Shown here: positions 38,157 to 50,700 of the stretch, one piece after another
Numbering within the stretch: position 1 is the stretch's first letter
Layout: each line of letters begins with the position of its first letter
Assembly: GCF_024713975.1 (NCBI RefSeq)
Contig: NC_091105.1
Coordinates: 18,112,439-18,176,438 of the forward strand
Direction of reading: 5' to 3'
Length of the DNA: 64,000 nt
Origin: Paralichthys olivaceus
Lineage: Eukaryota; Chordata; Actinopteri; Pleuronectiformes; Paralichthyidae
Translations under genes and position numbers: made by a program
The notes under the pieces: generated by a model
Database searches by the model: none
What the model saw: only the letters and a program-made list of their open reading frames with translations
What the model was told of the DNA's origin: nothing

Positions 38157-41100
38157 GTAAAGGAAAACCTCCAGATGAAGATAATACAAAGCAAAAACTG
38201 TACGTGACTATAATGATGCAGGTTTATCTGTCATGGGAGTGTTGGTGCATCACTGACCAGCATATTGCACAAACATGGTCTACGTGGAAGAGTGATCATT
38301 AGTAAACCTCATCTGTGACCTGTGACTCTGCAAAGCAACATCTGGATAAGGTCAGTGTGGAGGAGGTGCTGTGGACAGATTGAAAGATGGAATTTCAGGA
38401 GACTTCTGACTACAATCACCAAAATGATGTTTGGAGTTTGTAAGGTTGCATATTAAGATGATCCTTGTAACACTCTTAAGAATAAAACAGCAAATCATAT
38501 TGGAAGTAATAATAAAACGATTTAGGCAGTCAAACACCTGCGTGATCCAAAGTAGGAGGATTTAAGGGGAGTAGAAAAAAAAGAGGGGTATTTACAGCTG
38601 GTAAAATCCCGGGTGTAGAGATAGAAACGTTTCACTGTGGCCCTAATGCAGAGAACAAATAACCCTGTTCTGTGTATTTGATCTTGGAGATGTTCCTCTG
38701 GTGCGTTGCTCGGCATGGGGACACTTGTCTCTGCAGGGAAGGTATTTTCACTTGGTCTGTAAACCAGCTTCGGTACAATTCAGGTTTAATGAATGGTATG
38801 GGCTTACGTTTCAGGTCTGAGTCCAGGCAGGCTGCAGGGTCTATAGTGTCTGTTATCTGAGCAGAGGAGACATTATGGTGAATATAGGGCTGATGTCCTC
38901 TTACAGCCTGGGTGTGTTTGACTTCCCTATAAGACCATGTTGACAATACAAAGAGACTCAGTCAGCCGACACCACCTCACCCCTTCCCTTACCCCCTCCT
39001 AACATACGCTCCAGCAGGAGCCAACTGACAATGTTAACTTCTTTATTAACATTAATAAATCAAACGAAAAGATTTACTTAGCTGGGATTTTTTCATTTGA
39101 GAGTATGTGTGTGTCTGTATTTTTAGAATGATACATTTTCTACTGACATGCTGTCACTCAGTGAGGAACTACTTAGATCCTGCAGAGCTTTTCATCTGAA
39201 CGTTTGGACAAACTGAAATATAGTAATTGATTGTGCAAGAAGAAATGTCAGAGGATCCTCCCAACTGATAACAAAAAGGTTTGATGTATCTATGACAAAA
39301 ATCCTTATGCAACAAAAGACACAACTTAACAGCCTCTCACATTTTTCATAACAGAGTCTGTCATTTTAATTTGGGACATTACCAAACAAATTTGATTTGA
39401 CTTTGGCTCATTAAAGATGTTTTGTCAAGGTCTTTGTTAAGAACAGAACATATTTTCTGTATGTTTACATCTTGACTGCTGGATTTACAAAAGAACCTAA
39501 GTTTATTGCATTTTCGTAACATATTGCCATTTTACAAGAAGCACTGGCACATAGGGTAAGAATTTAATTGTGCTATTTACTAGTTTATATAAAAGTAATT
39601 ACATGAATATTTGTTGAGTCCCTTCTGTTATAAGATGCGGCTGATTGGAGGGCTTTGGCTGCTATTGGGTAGAACAAAGCCCTTTGGAAACTTGGCTTGG
39701 TTACAAGTTAGGGTGTTTCATTCGAGGGCAGTTAGTTTTGTTGAGCCAGCTGAGTGTTTGCCAAGCTTGTAGCGAAAGGCTCTATTAAATTCATCACCAT
39801 TCCCATGACAGATTCAGTAGCTGTTTCAGTGTGTTGCTAGCAAAATCTGCATCTTTCTGCATTTAAGGCAACTGTGCCAAGAAAAACAGTCATCACACCA
39901 CACAAGATTAAAGAGTTGGACAAAGTCAGCAACCACTGATGATTTTAGTTTAACAGGTAATTGCCAACAGATACTTAAGTAAAGTTTGTCCTTGGAATTA
40001 AAACATTTCATCCTCTGCAGTTTAAAAATCTGTTTATTAAATTATATCCCAATCTGTCCTTGACATTTTTACATTTTTCCTCTTATGAGTTGAAATATTT
40101 GCCTTATTTTGGATAAATGATGAGCAAAAACAATAGATTTCATCATATGGCGATGATGAATATCCACAGTGGATTTACTCCCATTAAAACTTGAGCCATC
40201 TCAATTCACGTGAAAGTCAGTGGATTGTACAAAATGTTAAGGGTTCATCCTCTGGGGCTCAAGAATATGCTCATGGAATTACCTGGTAATTAGATTCGAT
40301 TATCACATATCTAGCAATAAAATGTGTGATTATGGTTTGAGGATGTACGTCTGAAAGCCTCCAGTAGACTACGAGCACCTGCTGATCTGTGGACTGTATG
40401 ATGATGACGCTGGTTAACCTGGAGGAGGTCTTAACTAAACAGGTAGCAGGAAAGTATTAAATTCAGTATAGAGATCTTTAGATTGTTTGTGGTTTTATAG
40501 CACATCAAAACTTGTGATTCTGCTGCTGAAGAAATTCACTCACTCTGACAAGAAGAAAACAAATAACATCATAAAATATTTATATTGAATTGAAGACTTT
40601 GCAAATTCAAATTAAGACATCTGAATATTTTATAACGCACCACAAGCATGAAATCAAAGATATCAATGAACCCTGAGGTTAACATTTCAACATGTGCACA
40701 ACAAATTAATATAGATATTCACTTTTGTTTTCTATTGAATGTTTGTTATTACTTAAACATGATTGTATCTATCGACAGTATATCTTACATACACAAGTAT
40801 TTACTAGTAGAGCTTTATTTGCATGCATTTTGTTAGTGATCTAAATATACTAATTAATATATTTGCATCAGTAATAAAGCACAGTGAGGTGTCCTGAAAA
40901 AAAGCAATCACAGCAGCACGTCCTACCTTTTTCTTATAGAATGTGTCAAAACGTTTTTTCTTTAACTGAGTTCACTTCTAAAAAAAGATTCATGTGATTG
41001 AGTATGGTTTGGTTTAGGGTTAGGGAAAGGAAGTTTCACGGTTTAAATTTGACTTGTTGGAAAACAGAGCGGGCAGAATGTTTAAGTTTCTGGTGTCAAA

Positions 41101-42925
41101 GTCAAACATAGTGTTCAAACAACCATTTGCTCCGATCTCCTCCCTGAGAGGTTTTGTGGTGTTAAAGTTTCACCATGCTGCTGAATTTAGGTGTCAAGAC
41201 GAAAAAAACATTTCCCTTCAAGTGTTCCAACAATGCTGTTACTTTTCTGATGAAAACACTAAGAGGTGAATGTAAATACTGGGCTGTTGCAATCTGAGCT
41301 CCATAAAGCATTGAAATGACAGTGTGGAGAGAAGAGTCCCACTGCAGCCAAGTACTCTGGGGTTGTATGGCCAAGCGAAGAGAGCCAAGAAGCCAGGAGG
41401 TTAAATTTGGAGCTCTGTGGTGTCAGTGGGAAATTGTGACTAACCCACTGTTTAGGCTTCTTGTAAAGGCTCCACATACACATGCTGAATATATTACATA
41501 CATCAGTTTCTTCCTAGTTTCTGAAATATGTAATAGGTGGTTGCCCCTGAGAGGACAACTGCAAGATCAGATAGTTGTGGTGGCATTCTGGCAGCTGTGG
41601 TGTTGCTTTGCAGTGAATTACAGCTTGTGCTGAAGAGCCTGGGTGGTGCCCACATGGTTACCACATCTTATTCCTGAGAACATTTCTTTTGTAAAGCCAC
41701 CCTGACATTTTGAATTGTTTGGCCATAGATGGTACCGGCCAGCCGCTGTTCACGCATGAATGTGTAAAGAAAATATTCCTGAAACATGCAAGAGAGACTA
41801 TTTATAATTTGACACATGAAAAAAAAAAAACCATGATACTTTAAATATGTTGCTGCAGCACATGTTGTGCTCAAAATTCAATCAAGCTTGAGGTAAATCA
41901 AATGCAGCAATGGTAGCTGTCTTTCACAAAACAGGCTCTCTAACATGTGTTCCTCCATCACAGTGGAGTAGCTGCTGCTGGTAGCTGTGAAAGCTGCTTT
42001 GTTGAGGCCTAAAGGGTTAAATTTAATGATAAAAAAGGTTGAATATACCAATACCTTCTATTTCGATACATTCTCCTCTCTCTATCTAATGGGATTAAGT
42101 GGAATAGAGACAGAGAGGGCATGGCACGTAAAGCAAATTCAGGTATGGGGATTTAAGTAAACTGTTTGGCTTCATGTGTTCCTGCATGCACTTGCACACC
42201 ACATACATTTCATACTCAATGTGTTTGCATACGTCTCTATATGTTTATAAGACAATGTCCAAGGGTGCATGTTACGTAGTCAAGAGTCATCATTCAAGGA
42301 CCCCAGAGGATGAGACCAAATGTTTTCAGTGGCCACTTTATGTTCATTTTACCATCATCTATTGTGCCAAGAGGTACTGGCATCACCACAATTCTCTGTA
42401 TAGTACATATGCAAATTATACTGTGTAGACACAATACAAATACTGCTTCTTTGGATGAATGCTAGCGTTACCGAGCAGCTCTCTTCAAGTTCACAGAGGG
42501 TTCAGAGACGCTGCGGTCGCAAGCAGACTTAACAATAACAAATAAATGCAAGACACACTACCAATGACCCATAAAGTCCGCCGACATATCCATATTAGAG
42601 ACAATCCTTTTGGCCTCTGTTTGCATTGCCCAATAAATGTGTGGTTTGGCAAGTCAACAGGTTTCTCCCACTGGAGCAGTGATTAAAGTCTAATGTGTGG
42701 GAGTAAACCTACAAAAACTTGTGCGTTCTCTCATAGAGAGAGAACGGCAAAAACTCCCCACTCAATCCAATCACGCAGTCCTGAGTAGCCTTATGTCTTT
42801 TTCCCTTCAGAAACTTAGTGAATTTACATTAGATTCATCCTCTCTCCTTGTTAGATATTTTCAAAGTGAGAATGCGATGAGATAAGGATGGTCATTATAA
42901 CAAGCTATGTAATTAGGTAGTCACA

Positions 42926-42938
42926 CCCCCCCCCCCCC
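42926..42938. repeat. C homopolymer run
   Basis: About 13 consecutive Cs occur, a site prone to length variation or sequencing error. Confidence 0.85.
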
Positions 42939-43429
42939 ATCAGCTATACATTCCATAATCCATATTCATATGCAGCACTGAGGAGGAAGATGGTGTTTTG
43001 AAGACCACAGAGCAGCAGTGGTGCTGTTGTGCTCTGGCCTCTGGGACGTGTTGCAGGGTTTTGGGAAGGATTTGGAAGGGTAGAGACTGTAATTTGAAGG
43101 TTTGGATAATGAGCTGTGTTCCTCTAGCTTGCAGATAGAAATGCAGACAAACACAAAAACAACCAAATGAGAAGCTGCAGAGCTGGTCTTGATCCAAATC
43201 CTCACTCCTTCTATTTTAACTCCTCTAACTGTACAAGGAACACTGTGTTATGATTAAACAGGGGACTTTTTTTTTTAAGGCATGTGATCATCTTGTAAAT
43301 TCCCCATCTTTTGTCCTCATGCAGATTCCACAAGAGAGCAGTTCGACATGATGCTGTTTGGCCTCCGGTTTACGATTCTGTGTGATGAAGATTTAGTTCA
43401 GCCGCCCCCCCTTCCCTCTGGAGAACACT

Positions 43430-43790
43430 ATTGTCAAGTGTATTAATTAGCCTATTTTGTGTAAGTATAATGATCGGCATAGTTTAGTTAATTTATGGGG
43501 TATGCATAAGAATGATGGAGGAGGATTGCATGGGTGGAAATCTGCTTGGGAAATTTGTTTCATATTTACATAATTATTTAGAAGCTCCTGCTGATGCTGA
43601 AGCTGAAATATTGGGCTTTAATTTATTCCAAAAGGCTGGTGTTTGCTCAGGGATCGTGCGCAGGGACTCAGCTGGTTAATCAAGCATATGTATAATTCAT
43701 TTTCCAAGCATGGGGTCTGTCACTGAAGCTGTTAAGATGAGCATTTTTAAATATAATATTTTCACTTTTGCCCAGTGAAGTTGGAGCCAT
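43430..43790. promoter_or_regulatory. candidate conserved non-coding element
   Basis: This stretch lacks simple repeats and known transposon words. It is dense in homeodomain-type ATTA/TAAT words (GTATTAATTAGCC, GTTAATTTATGG, ATAATTATTTAG, GGTTAATCAAG, TATAATTCATTTTCC) and an octamer-like ATGCATAA. Its texture matches deeply conserved vertebrate enhancers, and it lies 21 kb upstream of a developmental receptor gene. This is inference without any alignment. Confidence 0.3.
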
Positions 43791-45207
43791 TTACTCTAAA
43801 GACTTGGACTATATCAACAACAAACCTAAACATCGTGTAATAGGAGGATTTTCTGGAGGATGAGAATATGGCTCTGCTACCGCCTCTCCCCTCCTCCTCC
43901 TCCTACACCCTCCTCCATCTATACACCCCTGCTGAGACCCCCACGAGTCAGTCTGAGGCTACTTACACAAACAATTAGGAGATATTTTTGGCTTCCAAAA
44001 AATAAAAAAAATCAGTAATTGTGCCTTCTGTTAGAGCAGTCACTTTGTTTCAAGCCTACGGCACTGACGCATGCACACACACAAATCCAAAGACTGAAGA
44101 GCGAATAAACCCTCACGGTCCATAACAAACCACCAGAGATCCCGTTAACACAAAAAACTCATTATCAGACTGCACCACAGCGAGCAGGCTGAACTACTCA
44201 CTGATAACACTTTGTCAAGGCCAACAATGCTGCTGACTGAAGGTCCTGCTGAACATCTGCTCAAATATTCAATAAACATTAGAGAAACAATGATAATTGG
44301 TGATTTTTACCAGGGTTCAGGTACTAATATCATTTTTATCACCATTAACCTATTGTTTAACGCTGCTATCATCACTTTTCATCCGTTTGCTTTTGCAGTG
44401 ATCATTTGTGGATCATGGTTTCAACCTGAGCCTGCAAACATTTCAAATTTCCACCAGAATCTTTTTGTTAAAACAGGAAATACATTTTGTAAGAAATCTA
44501 ATGCTGGCTGAATTATGATTTGTACAAATATTTATATGTAAGATATCTGCCAATGTAAAATACAACTGTATCTGCTAAAAGCATTGCAGTCATTGCCAAT
44601 GAATTACTACTGCTGCTTGGATAACATCCAGTGGCAAAATTCTTTCCTAATCCAGGAAGTGTGATATTCTTGCACTGCTCGGAGTCGTAGTGACGAGATC
44701 AGGGTCGGTTGTTTGGCTTTAAAATGACTTTGACACTAAATACCAGGTTTTGCATCTCACATGTTTTAAGTTTGGGCCTCTGAAGAACTTGGATAAGGTT
44801 TGAGAGATCTTGGCTTTTCTATTACAGAGAGAGTCAACACTGACTGAATTAAAGTCTGCAGCAGATGAATACATTGACTTTTTTCATATTTAACTAAAAA
44901 TCACACTATTTCCTAGTCTGATGAGCATGGGAGCTGCTGCAGCAGTTTATAAAACCATCTTATTTAGCAAAAACATATGTAGCCAAGTAATCTCAGTGCA
45001 TGCTTCCAAAACCAGTCTGTCTGGAAGTGTTTTGTTGTCTATTACACAGATGATGTTTAATATGATCCACACTTGTGTTTGTTTAATGATCCATTTTATG
45101 TTTTTTTTGAGGGATTTCATGAAACTGTTGCATTGCCAGTTCTATACCTGCCTGTTGGTAATGGGCTGTTTGCTTGGTCACGGTAAAGCACGGTTGCAGC
45201 TTTCTTT
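43791..45207. other. intergenic, no gene recognised
   Basis: A CTCCTC tract lies near 43885-43920. The 99-codon frame at 44212-44511 has no recognisable domain. Confidence 0.5.
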
Positions 45208-45530
45208 CTAAAAAGTGACCAGCGCCTGGACTCCTCAGAACGCTGATGCCACACCACCGCTGTTGCACAAAGAGCTGTTCAACTGTTTATTCAAAGTTCA
45301 GGTGGAGAATCAGTTGTTGTGAAAGCACTGTCATATGGCCGACAACATATAACTTACAGTGATGAGTCCCAGCTGCAGCTCTGGTTGCCTGTTTATTAGA
45401 ACTGTATTAATATTGAACGTATCTTGTCTTAACAATACACAAAAAAGCGAAGCTGATAAGATAGTTATGTGTTCCACATTCAGAGACACAGACAGAGGCT
45501 TGTTAAATAAGTCAATAGATAGTGTCCTCA
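45208..45530 (+). repeat. unclassified dispersed repeat, copy 2
   Basis: This is the partner of 11040-11450. The best-conserved words are TTGCACAAAGAGCTGTTCAA, TTCAAAGTTCA, GTGATGAGTCCCAGCTGC and TATTAATATTGAAC. It is shorter than copy 1 by several small gaps. The right part (ACAGACAGAGGC ... AATAGATAGTG against ACAGACAGAAAA ... AATAGATTGACC) aligns weakly. Confidence 0.75.
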
Positions 45531-46360
45531 ATGCTAATTTTATCAGACACTTGATTGTTCTCTTCATTTCTTATTGATTCTGATGTTAGTCATCTATGTT
45601 TTTCTTGTGCAGGCTCCATGTTTCATGTTCTATGTGCTGCTGCTCCTGTAAAACAGATTTATAATCTCAGTGAGGGGCTGCGTTACGTTACATACACTGA
45701 TACTGTATGAATGCATGTGTCTGTTACAACAGACTGGACCCTCACATTGTTTTATACAATCAATCAATCTGTTCATATCAATCGTCAAAAAGAAGTAGGT
45801 CACACTTACTGGATCACATGATGAGATTAAAAATAACCACCATCATGATGAGACATTTCCTCGGCTTTCTCGATTCATATCAGCCCATGCACCATCTTTA
45901 CATTAGCCTCTGGCTGCAGGGTAAAAAGTTAGGCAGTGACTTCTGGTGGGCTTAAGTCAGCAGTGGAGACTGAGGTACTACATAATAACTGTTAAACTTT
46001 AATCTTTCATAAGAAGAGCTATTTGGAGGCATAGCATGTGAAAATGCCAACGATTCTGTCTCTGGATCAGGAAGTCAGCTAAGCAAATAAACAGAGTAAT
46101 AACATAACAACATAATCAGATTACTGGACATTGGGGTTACTTTGTAGGGATAATAAGCTGTCGGGTTTTTCTTGAACGACCAAAGACTCACTACAACTGG
46201 GTAAACACCGCAAAGGGTTAATAAGCTGCCAAACAAACTCAGTGCTGGGATTCACAGGAGCCTGGACGGTACTGGGAGTGGGAGGATACCCCCACCCCCC
46301 CCACCATACCACTCTTCTCTCTGTCAGAGTGCTGGGGCTTTAAGTCTGTCTCCCAGGTAA

Positions 46361-46399
46361 CACACACACACACACACACACACAGACACACACACACAC
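46361..46399. repeat. (CA)n microsatellite
   Basis: This is a CA run of about 39 bp with one GACA interruption. Confidence 0.95.
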
Positions 46400-46520
46400 T
46401 TAATAACAGGCCCTGCAGTGCAGAAAGCGTAGAGCCTTGTTAGCCAACAACCAGGCGTGAAATCACTGCTCCGTACTCCCACCACGATGAGTCAATCTAT
46501 ACCTCCTGTTTCTTTTTGTT

Positions 46521-46522
<2 letters not shown>

Positions 46523-46560
<38 letters not shown>
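46523..46560. repeat. (GT)n microsatellite
   Basis: This is an uninterrupted GT run of about 38 bp. The CA run about 125 bp away gives the pair opposite strand polarity, so they could pair with each other as an inverted repeat. Confidence 0.95.
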
Positions 46561-46561
<1 letters not shown>

Positions 46562-47023
46562 TGAAGATGAGTGTGTTTGCTGGTTTTCCTCCAGGCCATG
46601 CAGAGCTCTATCTTTGACTGTGTTGGCTGTCTTTTGTTTAGACTCCTCTCCAGCTCAGCTCTGACACACACCTCACGCTGTGCATCCTAAACACAGTATC
46701 AGAGGATTAAGTTAACTTTCCTGACTTTAAATGAGAAGGTCTTTATTGAGTATGTTTTCATACACTGGTGCATCAAGAAGCTGAGTTGAGAAGTAGCCAT
46801 ATGCAATCTGAAAATACAGCAATGTCGTTTTAATGTCATTTTCTCCCTGATGTTGACATCCTAATGTTTGCTGAAGTCTTAAAATCACTTTCATCTTGAA
46901 AGCTTTAGTTGCTATTTTATTAGCATTTGTGGAACTCATGCAAATTAAGTTTGTTTTTGTTGTCAGTTACTAATTTATGTTGAATAAAAAATGACTATCC
47001 TTGTCTAGACTGTGCTGTATTTA

Positions 47024-47160
47024 GAGATTGACGTCAAGCTCCCATGAAGTGAAGCCAAAACATCTTCATCAACCCCTGAAGGTCGACTGTAGTATAGATC
47101 ATAAACCCCTCCTCTCTGTTTTAGCTGATGGGACATGCACCAAACTAAAAATGTCATAAA
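47024..47160 (+). repeat. old dispersed teleost repeat
   Basis: The order TTGACGTCAAGCTCC, GAAGCCAAAACATCTTCATC, CCCCTGAAGG, GTAGTATAGATCATAAACCC, GATGGGACATG, AAACTAAAAATGTC matches a very common fish repeat from memory. Window bases 1-50 appear to be another copy on the opposite strand. Confidence 0.65.
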
Positions 47161-47196
47161 TTTCATATAAAGAAAGATTTTAGGAAAGTTCTTATT

Positions 47197-47310
47197 CAGG
47201 GCTCCAGACTAACTTTTGTTAGCAACAATGTGACTAACTTTTTCATTTAGGTGCACCAGCACATAATGTAGGTACACCCAAAATGTTTCACTGCACCTTT
47301 TGGCACCGTA
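47197..47310 (+). mobile_element. possible hAT-like element fragment
   Basis: CAGGGCTCCAGACTAACTTT followed by TAGGTGCACCAGCAC recalls the terminal region of fish hAT-type elements, which begin CAGGGCTC. The opposite end was not found, so this is probably a truncated copy. Confidence 0.5.
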
Positions 47311-47498
47311 ATAATACACGTTATACCTTCTCTTGACAGTTCCCATATGCATTGGTAATTTCTTAACTAGGACTTACATCAGTTCACTTCAGGATATTGA
47401 TATTGTTCATGATATTGATTGTTCAATACCAATTTTGCCTGGATATGAAATAAATACTCAGATAACTTAAATAAACAAAGACACCTCTAACTTACGGT

Positions 47499-47740
47499 AG
47501 GACTGTCACAATAACCAATTTTAGTGGACAATATTTTGTCCCAGAAATTATTGTGATAATTGATATTATAGTCAACACTGTGAAACTATTATAAACCATT
47601 ATAAAAGTATAATGGTAGTATTATAGCATAATGACACAATTACAGACTTTCAAATAGCAATGAACATAGTCCACAACCAAAACAATAGATAAAATGGACT
47701 CTGAGGCTCTGTTAACAAAAAAGCTCTTGAATAAATATTA
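47499..47740 (+). repeat. diverged DNA-transposon-like repeat
   Basis: AGGACTGTCACAATAACC, TTGTCCCAGAAATTATTGTG, GATAATTGATATTATAG and CAAATAGCAATGAACATAGT follow a common fish repeat (CTGTCACGATAAC type) known from memory. The borders are not resolved. Confidence 0.55.
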
Positions 47741-50700
47741 AACATTTGACACATGATATATTTTACCAGCTCAGTAAACAGGATGGTTATGATTTAAATG
47801 AGCTTTTCTATTGTATTAGGTTAATATTCGTGCATTTCACCTTTGATTGTGTGTGTACACAAAATGTTGGACTTTGTGTGTGTTAAATGTATTAAATACG
47901 TATCTTATAAACTCAAACAAACAAACACAGAGTAAGAGTCAGTTCTGTTCAGGTCCCAATAACTTGAGATTAGTTTTGGTGTTTATTGCTAAAGTATAAA
48001 GTGGGCACAGGTCAGCAGGAGTGTGGAGGGAGGCCACTCAGACAGAGACTCTGACACGGTACAAACCAACCTCTGCTTCAGCTCTGATCCTGAACCACCT
48101 CTCATCTCTGCTTCACTGTCCGTGTGTCTGTGTATGAGTCAGTTGGGGCTACATGCTAAATGCTAGGCGCACCGGTGTGACCTATGAACATTTTCCGTTG
48201 CACATGTGTACTCTGTTATTACATTCATGTTTGTTCAAGTGTTTCTGTTTGTGGTAAGTTTGGTTTTGATTAGTTATCTGATGATATAAGAACAGAATGC
48301 GACATCACGAATGACAGCTGAAGGTGACTCGCAATAGGTCAAGCACATGTATTGGTGGAACCCTGATACAGTGGCTCCAGTCCATGATCACTGCTGTGCA
48401 GACTCAGGCTCCACATGATGTGACTGGCACAAGATGGCAGCTTTTATATCCGGGATATTTTAGCTTCATTTATGCACAATGGGAGGGAACGTTATTTACG
48501 GAGCAATCCTTTGCCAAATGTGTATTAATCTGCAGCTGGAAATAATAACGAGAAAATACACCATTTTTGAATAAGAGTTACATTTAACTGCAATATGCTT
48601 ATCTGATACGCCTGGAGGTGACACAGAAACGGTAGAGAAGTTTGAAACAAAAGTGAGTTTTAGACACTGGTATTTTCAATATGAAAAATTGGAATGGGGC
48701 CGGCCTCATCTTTTGGGGCTTTCTTAGTTTTGGAATAGAAACAAAGAGATTAGTCTGACTCCATATTGCTGCCATAAATCATTACAAACCTTGACTCTAC
48801 CAGAAAGACAGAAAATATGTACAAAAAAAATATCTTTGACATAGAAATGAATGCATTATAATGTTTAAAGCACAAGTGAAGAGTTTTAGGCACTTTTTCT
48901 GCCTTCATCTTGGTCAAACTCATCTGACAGACTTTTTGCTAAATAAATAAATACTGTAAACTGTCCAGTGTTTGGATGGAAGCTTACTGATGATGATGCA
49001 TGGCACTGTGTACATTTAAAATGTGAGACAAAAACCCAGCATCAATACATAAACACCTCCTGTTACAGTTCGCTGTCATGTGCCACTGGAATTCTTTACA
49101 GAGCCCAGCGAGCAGCAGCACTGACTGTATTGAAGCTGTGTGCCACTCGTTCCCTCTCAGTAATCACAAGGTTTCGGGCCGCACCATTATGCAAACTTAC
49201 ACCGGCAAAGGGGAGGGGCCAAGGGGCCGCTTTGATAAGTCGAGCATGGCGAACGTGAATGAGGCAGCGACAGGCGAGGCAAAACACACATTCATTCCTC
49301 TCACAATGCCGAGCAGCACTTTTAATTAAACCTTATCCAACATGATGAATAATGCAACAGCCTCCTTGCAATCCCCCGTCTTCTTTCTGTTGCTCACCAC
49401 GCTGTGTTCCACCATCTCACCCAGTCACATGCATACATTAAACAGAGGAATGGCAGGGAAGAAAGGATCTGCTCTTTCTGCTGCACAACATAAGAAATAT
49501 AGAAAAATGTTTCATAGTTTTGCTGACGGGGGAAAAAGTGGCGGTACATAAATGAGCAGGAAGGCTTCAGATGCTCAGGTTGTGCACGTGTGCATAAAGT
49601 GTCTGATGGCTGCTGTTTTGTTGCTTTGTTTATTGTCAGAACTGACGTGGAGGGAACTGTGTCGTACAAAGTTTACACATGTTGCTGCTCCAAAAGCACT
49701 CACACTCTGAGCGGGTGTAACTTTAGAACTTGATTCAGCTTCCATTACGAGGGCAAAGGGCTCAGTATGAAGCTCGGGGAGACAAAGTCAAACATAACGT
49801 GCTCTCCGTGGGAGAGAGATGGTCTCACTGCATCAGACAAGACCAGCCGCTGAGAAACACATCAGTCCCCCTCTTCTCAACTCATGGACACAATCCTAAA
49901 AGGGATAGAGAGAGAGGGGTGGAGGAAGGGTGAAAGGACTGGGAGGGAGGATGGGGGGGGGCTGTCGATCAGAGAGAAAGGCAGCAAATGGGATATTCAG
50001 GGCATTGAGGAGTGAAAGGATTGTATGGGAGAGTGAACCCATTACAGGGCAGACTGGCTGGGGCATGGGAAGACATGGAGAGGGCCACAGGGAGGTGCTG
50101 GGTTGTATTTAGTCCAGAGAGGATCAGCAGAGGGAGGCTCTGCCAGGAAACCTTTGGCCTCCGAGACTCTACTGAACCCAGACAGACCACAGTGAAGCAG
50201 GAGGACTGCTGACAGCTCTAATATAAAACATGTATATTTCTTTCTCTTCTCCCTCGTCCTGTCTGCACAGAGTTCTGGTTCTGTATGCCAACATGTCAAG
50301 CTATTTGTCTCGCATCCACAAATCACACTTATTTTCAAACGGACTTCTTCCAATGAAAAGTGCACACAGAGGCTTCGGGATTTACTTTGAGGGAAAGGAA
50401 CATTTTCTTGAAACAAAAGTGGATTTTTTTTTTCCAGGGTCATTTTTCAAAGCTTTTAGGGCTACATGTTAAACTCTATTCACCTTCATTGTATCGGGGT
50501 GAGGACAGATCAGTGAGGAAACTTCAGCCAATTAAACTGAAAACTACATGAGTCACACTCCACTGGAGCCCAGTACAAAAACACTGTCTTTTCAAGTCCG
50601 GCTTCTATTAATTTGATTAAACATGTCCAACAAAAATGTGCTTACATAACATTATTATAATGCATTTTAATGTATTTCGGTTAAAATATCATTGCTTCCA

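Larger units (their letters stand above)
34901..43429. other. gene desert, upstream of the Frizzled gene (part 2)
   Basis: Open frames (for example 36461-36871 minus, 37446-37877 minus, 38632-38946 minus) lack recognisable domains or repeat structure and are probably chance. The one clear structure is the hairpin at 38056-38156. The stretch 42460-42680 is repeat-free and contains SOX- and homeodomain-like words (AACAATAACAA, TTTGCATTG, TGATTAAAG), so it could be regulatory. Confidence 0.5.
45531..47023. other. intergenic, no gene recognised
   Basis: Two microsatellites are the only recognisable content. Confidence 0.5.
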
